Source: an uncultured Actinomycetes bacterium
Lineage (GTDB): Bacteria; Actinomycetota; Thermoleophilia; Solirubrobacterales; Solirubrobacteraceae
Direction: 5' to 3'
Assembly (NCBI GenBank): GCA_937888775.1
Contig: CALAQT010000560.1
Coordinates: forward strand, 1 to 11,328
Length of the DNA: 11,328 bases
The notes under the pieces are model-generated. The model was not told the DNA's origin and searched no databases. It was given only the letters and a program-made list of their open reading frames with translations. This document shows, piece by piece, positions 7,808 through 11,328 of this stretch. The first letter of the stretch is position 1; the number at the start of each line of letters is the position of its first letter. The position numbers and the translations under genes are program-made.

Positions 7808-7810
7808 CGA
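7808..7810. repeat. Candidate target-site duplication, left copy (CGA)
   Basis: CGA abuts the left end of the element and recurs at 9118-9120 beyond the right end. Three bases alone are weak evidence, but the position agrees with ends set by the inverted repeats. Confidence 0.5.
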
Positions 7811-7811
7811 G

Positions 7812-7830
7812 CTAAGGGCACGTGCTTAAA
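7812..7830 (+). repeat. Left terminal inverted repeat of the insertion sequence
   Basis: CTAAGGGC, one mismatch, CGTGCTT, one mismatch and AA pair with the reverse complement of 9098-9116 at 17 of 19 positions. Inside it is TAAAAT (7827-7832), a good -10 match for rightward transcription toward the transposase start at 7875; no strong -35 box accompanies it. Confidence 0.88.
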
Positions 7831-7857
7831 ATAGGACTGCACATGTCGGGCGAACAA
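7828..7857 (-). promoter_or_regulatory. Possible outward promoter in the left end of the insertion sequence
   Basis: Read leftward, TTGTTC (7857-7852) and TATTTT (7833-7828) are separated by 18 bases, resembling weak -35 and -10 boxes. Transcription would leave the element and run about 240 bases to the GMC oxidoreductase start. The match is partial and the claim is tentative. Confidence 0.3.
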
Positions 7858-7874
7858 GTGTACCATGGGGAACC

Positions 7875-9089
7875 GTGGTCGATGCAGCCGCGCTGGCAGG
7901 GGTGAAGCAGCGCTACGCGGCGTTGTCACCGCACTTGGATGAGCGCAAACGGCGACTCATGGTTGCCTCGGAGACTGTGGCTCTGGGGCCAAGAAGCCTG
8001 GCGGCTGTATCGCGGGCGACCGGTCTGGCGAGGACGACGATTGCGCGTGGGGTCAAGGAACTCCAACAGCCGGACGAGATGGCCGAGGAGCGGGTGCGAC
8101 GACTCGGAGCCGGACGCAAGCGAGCGGTCGACAAGGACGCGACCCTTCGCGGCGATCTCGAGCGCCTGGTGGAGCCCGGCAGTCGCGGCGATCCGGGGTC
8201 TCCGCTGCGTTGGACGTGCAAGAGCACCCGCACGCTGGCCGCCCACCTGACCGAGATGGGGCACCAGATCGGCCCCAGCTTGGTCCGTCGACTGCTTCAC
8301 GAGATGGGCTACAGCCTGCAGGCCAATCGCAAGGTCCTGGAAGGCAGCAGCCACCCCGACCGCAATGAGCAGTTCGAGCACATCAACGCCACGTCGATCG
8401 AGCATCTTGCCGCCGGAGAACCAGTCATCTCCGTCGACACGAAGAAGAAAGAGTTGGTCGGACCCTTCAAGAACGGGGGGAAGGAGTTGCGGCCCAAAGG
8501 GAATCCGGAGCCAGTTCGCGTCCACGACTTCATCACTGAGCTGGGCCGCGCCAACCCCTACGGTGTGTACGACGTTGCCCAGAACGCCGGCTGGGTGAGC
8601 GTGGGCATCGACCACGACACGGCGGCCTTCGCCGTTGAGAGCATCCGGCGCTGGTGGACGATGATGGGCGCAGCCGTGTACCCCAGCGCCACCAAGCTGC
8701 TCGTCACTGCGGATGGCGGAGGGAGCAATGGGTATCGGGTGCGGCTGTGGAAGTTCGAACTCCAGAAACTTGCCGATGAAACCGGGCTGGGACTGACCGT
8801 CTGCCATTTCCCGCCAGGAACCAGCAAATGGAACCAGATCGAGCATCGGCTCTTCTCATTCATCGGCCAGAACTGGCGTGGCAAGCCCTTGATCAGCTAC
8901 CAGGTGATTGTTGATCTCATCGCCGCCACGACAACCACCAAAGGTCTCACCGTCCGCAGCGCTCTCGACGAGAACACGTACGAGAAAGGTCGGACCGTCT
9001 CCGACGCCGATATGGCGACGGTCAATGTCACTCCCGACATCTTCCATGGAGAATGGAACTACACCATCCGCCCTCGACCCTCAGTGTGA
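7875..9089 (+). CDS. ISAzo13 family transposase (DDE)
   Basis: The 404-residue protein is a full-length transposase of the ISAzo13 family. It has an N-terminal helix-turn-helix region (about residues 40-65, AAVSRATGLARTTIARG) and a basic linker. The winged-helix-like part starts at WTCKSTRTLAAHL (113-125) and continues through VRRLLHEMGYSLQANRK. An RNase H-like core carries D188 (ISVDTKKKE), D280 (VTADGGGSN) and E323 (WNQIEHRLFSFI), the expected catalytic triad. HFPPGTSKWNQIEHR is highly characteristic of the family. Start is GTG at 7875; the nearby ATG at 7865 is out of frame. No frameshift or internal stop is present, so the enzyme is probably active. It lies within the terminal repeats and shares no function with its neighbours. 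Confidence 0.93.
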   Translation: MVDAAALAGVKQRYAALSPHLDERKRRLMVASETVALGPRSLAAVSRATGLARTTIARGVKELQQPDEMAEERVRRLGAGRKRAVDKDATLRGDLERLVEPGSRGDPGSPLRWTCKSTRTLAAHLTEMGHQIGPSLVRRLLHEMGYSLQANRKVLEGSSHPDRNEQFEHINATSIEHLAAGEPVISVDTKKKELVGPFKNGGKELRPKGNPEPVRVHDFITELGRANPYGVYDVAQNAGWVSVGIDHDTAAFAVESIRRWWTMMGAAVYPSATKLLVTADGGGSNGYRVRLWKFELQKLADETGLGLTVCHFPPGTSKWNQIEHRLFSFIGQNWRGKPLISYQVIVDLIAATTTTKGLTVRSALDENTYEKGRTVSDADMATVNVTPDIFHGEWNYTIRPRPSV

Positions 9090-9097
9090 GTCGATTA

Positions 9098-9116
9098 TTG
9101 AAGCACGAGCCCTTAG
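9098..9116 (-). repeat. Right terminal inverted repeat of the insertion sequence
   Basis: The reverse complement begins CTAAGGGC and matches the left repeat at 17 of 19 positions, ending 27 bases past the transposase stop. Confidence 0.88.
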
Positions 9117-9117
9117 T

Positions 9118-9120
9118 CGA
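9118..9120. repeat. Candidate target-site duplication, right copy (CGA)
   Basis: Matches the CGA at 7808-7810 directly outside the opposite end of the element. Confidence 0.5.
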
Positions 9121-9164
9121 ACTGAAACATGTACAGGGCGTTCGTCCGCGGTGTTGCGCTCATG

Positions 9165-9179
9165 CCCGGAGTATCCGGG
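9165..9179 (+). promoter_or_regulatory. Stem-loop over the start region of the flippase remnant
   Basis: CCCGGA and TCCGGG are perfect 6-base arms around GTA. The GGAG in the left arm is also the best ribosome-site candidate for GTG at 9182, so the hairpin could hide it and reduce translation. The stem is short and the idea is untested. Confidence 0.35.
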
Positions 9180-9181
9180 TG

Positions 9182-9619
9182 GTGAAGCCTAAAGCGCGGG
9201 CGGCGGCGGGCGGCGTGAGCGCGCGCGGCGGGATCCCGACATGGCGGTCTCCGCGAACTGTAATAGGGCGCGCCCGCGCTGACTCGCTGGTGCGGAACAG
9301 CCTATACATCATGACCACTACTGTCGTGAACTCGGCGTTTGGCTTCGCCTTTTGGGTAATGGCAGCTCCCCTTTTCCCGACGGACGTCGTGGGGTTGACC
9401 GCAGCAATCATCGCGGCGAGCACAATAGTCGCGCTTCTGGCGAGCCTCGGTGTGGGTTCGACGCTTACCCAGTCTCTTCCAGAGCAGGGATTGTCCGCCG
9501 ACTGGTGGGATAGGTCGGCATGTATGCCGATAGGGATGCTCTGGCGATGCCCATCGAGCTGGACAGCGGAAGCGCTGCACGAGCCGGATCAGCGTGCACG
9601 CTGCGCGTGTGGACGTTGA
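9182..9619 (+). pseudogene. N-terminal fragment of a polysaccharide flippase (Wzx/MATE-like)
   Basis: After a basic N-terminal segment the frame reads DSLVRNSLYIMTTTVVNSAF, then a hydrophobic stretch through VMAAPLFPTDVVGLTAAII and VALLASLGVGSTLTQSLPEQ. This is the typical opening of oligosaccharide flippases, which move lipid-linked glycans across the membrane: first two membrane helices with the G-S-x-L-x-Q-x-L-P signature. Family members usually have 400-500 residues. Here similarity stops near residue 110 (SADWW, about position 9510), the next residues are not membrane-like, and the frame ends at 9619. The remaining three quarters are missing, so it cannot work as a flippase. Start is uncertain: GTG 9182 with GGAG upstream, or GTG 9215. 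The break point lies close to the hairpin at 9515. Confidence 0.75.
9515..9530. repeat. Perfect inverted repeat TCGGCAT-GT-ATGCCGA
   Basis: Seven-base perfect arms surround a 2-base centre. It sits almost exactly where flippase similarity ends, so it may mark a deletion or recombination junction. It has no poly-T tail and is not a typical terminator. Confidence 0.5.
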
Positions 9620-9661
9620 GCGAACTAATGTACCGTTCATCGTGATTCGGGACTGGTCGTT

Positions 9662-10696
9662 ATGGCGAGAGTAAGCGTGTTGAGCCCCACGTATCAGCAT
9701 GCTGCATTCATCGGTGACTGCATCCGTAGCGTTCTGCTCCAGACCGTGCAAGACTGGGAGATGCTCATCGTCGACGATGGGTCGGACGACGGAACCGCTG
9801 ATATCGCTGAGTCGTTCCACGACCCGAGGATCGTCGTATTGCGCCGGCAGCACGAAGGGGTGGCCGGGCTTGGCAGCGCCTATGCGTTGGCAGCAGCGAG
9901 GGCCCAGAGCCCGTTTCTTGCTGTTCTCGAAGGCGACGATATGTGGCCACCGACTAAGCTTGAGGATCAACTCCCCCTGTTCGAGGACCCCGCCGTCGTG
10001 CTCGCTTACGGCTCGGCGGCCCTCATGGACGAAAAGGGCTGCGTCTACGCTCGCTACTGGCATGCGCCTCGCGGAAGGATTAGGAACAACGATCCAGTAG
10101 GGACCATCCTTCCCGCCTTGGTAAACGTCAACTTCATTGTTGCAGCCACCGTGATGCTTCGGCGATGCGCCCTGGAGCGGATCGGCGGATTTGTCCAGCC
10201 CAGCGGTGTTCCCTACATCGACCATCCTACCTGGCTTCGACTGGCGACTACCGGAACGTTCGCTTGGTCGTCGCGCGTCCTTGGTTACTGGCGTCGATAC
10301 GCGCGCCAGGTAACGACCCGGGGCTGGTTCGAGACCGCTCTGGATCGCGCGTCCTACCTGCAAGCCGTCACCGAGGAGGCTCGTGACTTAGTCACCCCGG
10401 AGGTGTTGGCGTCCTTGGCGGCATCGATTCGCCGAGATCCATCTCGACAAAGAGAGGAGGCAATGATCGCACAAGGTCGTGTGGCACTTCTGGAGGGTCG
10501 CTGGCGACAGGCAGCGACGGTCTTCACGCAACTCCTGCGGACCGGCGAGCCGCGAACCCGAGCGGCGGCCTCGTTGGGCCTCCTATGCGCAATCAGCAGA
10601 ACCGACATGGAGCACGTGATCAGCGCGATGGGTCGCCATTCCCTGCCGTCCCGTCGGCATCTCGCTTCACACGACAGTTCCGGGGCGCAACGCTGA
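9662..10696 (+). CDS. GT2 family glycosyltransferase, intact paralogue
   Basis: The 344-residue inverting glycosyltransferase begins MARVSVLSPTYQHAAFIGDC. It has the nucleotide-binding DDGSDDGT (residues 38-45) and the metal-binding EGDDMW (90-95), followed by PPTKLEDQLPLF. It aligns almost end to end with the GT2 at 1349-2365, with roughly 60-65% identical residues by eye, including VPYIDHPTWLRLAT and the tail GRHSLPSRR. The last 70 or so residues look like a TPR-like helical hairpin. ATG at 9662 is the first plausible start after an in-frame TAA at 9626; the upstream ribosome site is weak. The 5' flank is unrelated debris of a flippase gene, so it may now be poorly expressed. The coding frame shows no damage. 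It probably adds a sugar related to that of its paralogue; the substrate cannot be read. Confidence 0.9.
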   Translation: MARVSVLSPTYQHAAFIGDCIRSVLLQTVQDWEMLIVDDGSDDGTADIAESFHDPRIVVLRRQHEGVAGLGSAYALAAARAQSPFLAVLEGDDMWPPTKLEDQLPLFEDPAVVLAYGSAALMDEKGCVYARYWHAPRGRIRNNDPVGTILPALVNVNFIVAATVMLRRCALERIGGFVQPSGVPYIDHPTWLRLATTGTFAWSSRVLGYWRRYARQVTTRGWFETALDRASYLQAVTEEARDLVTPEVLASLAASIRRDPSRQREEAMIAQGRVALLEGRWRQAATVFTQLLRTGEPRTRAAASLGLLCAISRTDMEHVISAMGRHSLPSRRHLASHDSSGAQR

Positions 10697-10785
10697 GCGC
10701 TAAGCACCGCATCAGCGACTGCCATATCGACGCAGGATTCCTTGCGGCTGTTGGCCACCATCTGGAGCACCTGGCACCGCTATGA
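10697..10785 (+). pseudogene. C-terminal remnant of an unrecognised gene upstream of an acyl carrier protein
   Basis: The frame ending in TGA 10783-10785 reads HRISDCHIDAGFLAAVGHHL and then EHLAPL. Its stop overlaps the ATG of the acyl carrier protein remnant (ATGA at 10782-10785), the typical junction of two co-translated genes. No body or start for this gene exists in the window: upstream of about 10697 the frame runs out of phase through the GT2 gene. I read it as the last 25-30 codons of a lost gene; its family cannot be named. A chance open frame is the alternative. Confidence 0.45.
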
Positions 10786-10859
10786 ACGAATCGGACATCC
10801 GTGCCACCGTGCTACGCATCGTGGCCGGCATCGCACCCGAGGCCGACGCGGTCGAGTCT
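10782..10859 (+). pseudogene. N-terminal remnant of an acyl carrier protein
   Basis: ATG at 10782 starts MNESDIRATVLRIVAGIAPE followed by EADA, which closely fits helix 1 and the following loop of stand-alone acyl carrier proteins. These carry acyl groups on a phosphopantetheine arm. The expected continuation, with the Asp-Ser-Met/Leu modification site near residue 40, is absent. From about residue 24 the frame turns into unrelated sequence and then, still in frame, into the N terminus of a GT-C-like protein. Without the serine it cannot act as a carrier. A GGAG lies at 10764-10767. Identification rests on only about 23 residues and is moderately secure. Confidence 0.6.
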
Positions 10860-10880
10860 CGAAGATTGATCTCTGCTCCG

Positions 10881-11328
10881 ATGACGCCAGCACCTGAAGG
10901 TCCGACGGCACAACAGGACGCTCACTTCGACCGCCGATGGATGTCTGGCGTCGCCCTATGCACCGCGCTAGGCCTTGCCTCTGTCGCTGATTGCCGACGC
11001 GGCAAGCCGTCAAGGGTACGGGTACGGCAAGGCCTCGGTGCTCTTCTGGCTCGGCCTGCTTCTCATCTTCGCCCCTATAGCTCTCCGTGTGCTAATACCG
11101 GGCACTAGTCGGCACGAACGGCGGACTCTTATCATCCTTCTTGGCGTTGCCCTCTATCTCGTCAAGATTCTCTTCTCTCCCGACGCGTTCACATTTACCG
11201 ACGAGTACATCTGGCTGCGCAATACCCAGGATATCCTTCGTACTCAACATGTTTTCGGATTCAACCCATTGCTCTCGGGTTTCGCCATTTGTGATGCGTT
11301 TAACGCGTCTGACTCCACGGACAGGTCG
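10881..11328 (+). pseudogene. Frameshifted N-terminal part of a second GT-C glycosyltransferase
   Basis: From ATG 10881 the frame reads MTPAPEGPTAQQDAHFDRRW and a hydrophobic stretch (ALCTALGLASVA). The membrane-protein character then moves to the next frame at about 10972-10992 (net +1). There it continues KASVLFWLGLLLIFAPIALR, a second hydrophobic helix IILLGVALYLVKILF, and SPDAFTFTDEYIWLRNTQD. The DE in that loop and the following HVFGFNPLLS align with HDELIHVRQAQ and the next residues of the GT-C protein at 3207-5111. The ending SGFAICDAFNASD does not match the expected PGLE region, whereas the next frame from 11279 (VSPF, then LTRLTP) fits better. A second lesion is therefore likely. The gene runs off the window end. 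A sequencing error could explain one shift but hardly both. Confidence 0.6.

Larger units (their letters stand above)
7587..7810. other. Intergenic leader between the GMC operon and the insertion sequence
   Basis: No convincing gene lies in these 224 bases. The stretch must carry the native promoter of the leftward operon, but no pair of consensus -35 and -10 boxes stands out. Visible structure is limited to a tandem 7-mer (7692-7705) and an inverted repeat with 5-base arms, GTGAC/GTCAC, at 7768-7783. A short leftward open frame from 7795 runs into the GMC start but has no recognisable protein character. Before the insertion sequence arrived, this stretch was probably continuous with the sequence at 9121 as a divergent promoter region. 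Confidence 0.6.
7811..9117 (+). mobile_element. Complete insertion sequence, ISAzo13-type, about 1.3 kb
   Basis: One intact transposase gene fills the element. Imperfect terminal inverted repeats match at 17 of 19 positions (7812-7830 against 9098-9116). The trinucleotide CGA stands directly outside both ends (7808-7810 and 9118-9120) if the element is taken as 7811-9117, giving a plausible 3-bp target duplication. Near-matching ends, an intact reading frame and a clean junction indicate a fairly recent and possibly still mobile insertion. It sits between the leftward GMC operon and the rightward flippase remnant and carries no passenger gene. The exact ends are uncertain by a base or two. 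Confidence 0.88.

Noticed and set aside
9515..9530. Rho-independent terminator
   Set aside because: The hairpin is short with a 2-base loop and has no following run of T on either strand.
10782..11108. A genuine 108-residue protein starting like an acyl carrier protein
   Set aside because: The carrier similarity ends after about 23 residues, the rest is a GT-C N terminus followed by out-of-frame basic sequence; better read as two fused remnants.

Overview
The window looks like part of a surface-polysaccharide or glycolipid locus from a high-GC bacterium. The GC-rich sequence, the frequent GTG starts and the tightly overlapping genes would suit an actinobacterium, but nothing seen here fixes the taxon. 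I found no rRNA, tRNA or CRISPR array.

Layout, left to right. (1) Positions 81-2365, plus strand: a GT4 glycosyltransferase overlaps by 4 bases a GT2 glycosyltransferase. The GT2 is cut by an in-frame amber codon 49 codons before its apparent original end. (2) Positions 2374-7586, minus strand: four mutually overlapping genes read leftward as GMC-family flavin oxidoreductase, NAD(P)-dependent SDR, large GT-C membrane glycosyltransferase, and a DUF1616-like membrane protein. Overlaps of 8, 7 and 4 bases argue for one translationally coupled operon. (3) Positions 7587-7810: an intergenic leader with no gene. (4) Positions 7811-9117: a complete insertion sequence with imperfect terminal inverted repeats, an intact ISAzo13-type DDE transposase and a candidate 3-bp target duplication. 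It sits in the region between the minus-strand operon and the next plus-strand gene. (5) Positions 9118-11328: a scrambled plus-strand segment. It holds the first quarter of a polysaccharide flippase, an intact second GT2 that is a clear paralogue of the first, the tail of an unknown gene, the head of an acyl carrier protein, and the N-terminal part of a second GT-C enzyme with at least one frameshift.

How the genes may work together (inference). The GT4 and GT2 enzymes would build a lipid-linked glycan in the cytoplasm, a flippase would export it, and GT-C enzymes would add sugars from polyprenyl-phosphate donors outside the membrane. The GMC oxidoreductase and SDR, co-translated with the GT-C enzyme, could oxidise and then re-reduce a sugar hydroxyl. 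That is the chemistry by which DprE1/DprE2 make an arabinosyl donor for GT-C transferases in mycobacteria, but here it would use an unrelated flavoprotein family.

The most notable points are this possible oxidise/reduce/transfer operon, the amber-interrupted GT2 with a still-conserved tail beyond the stop, the duplicated GT2 and GT-C pairs, and the cluster of broken genes to the right of the insertion sequence.
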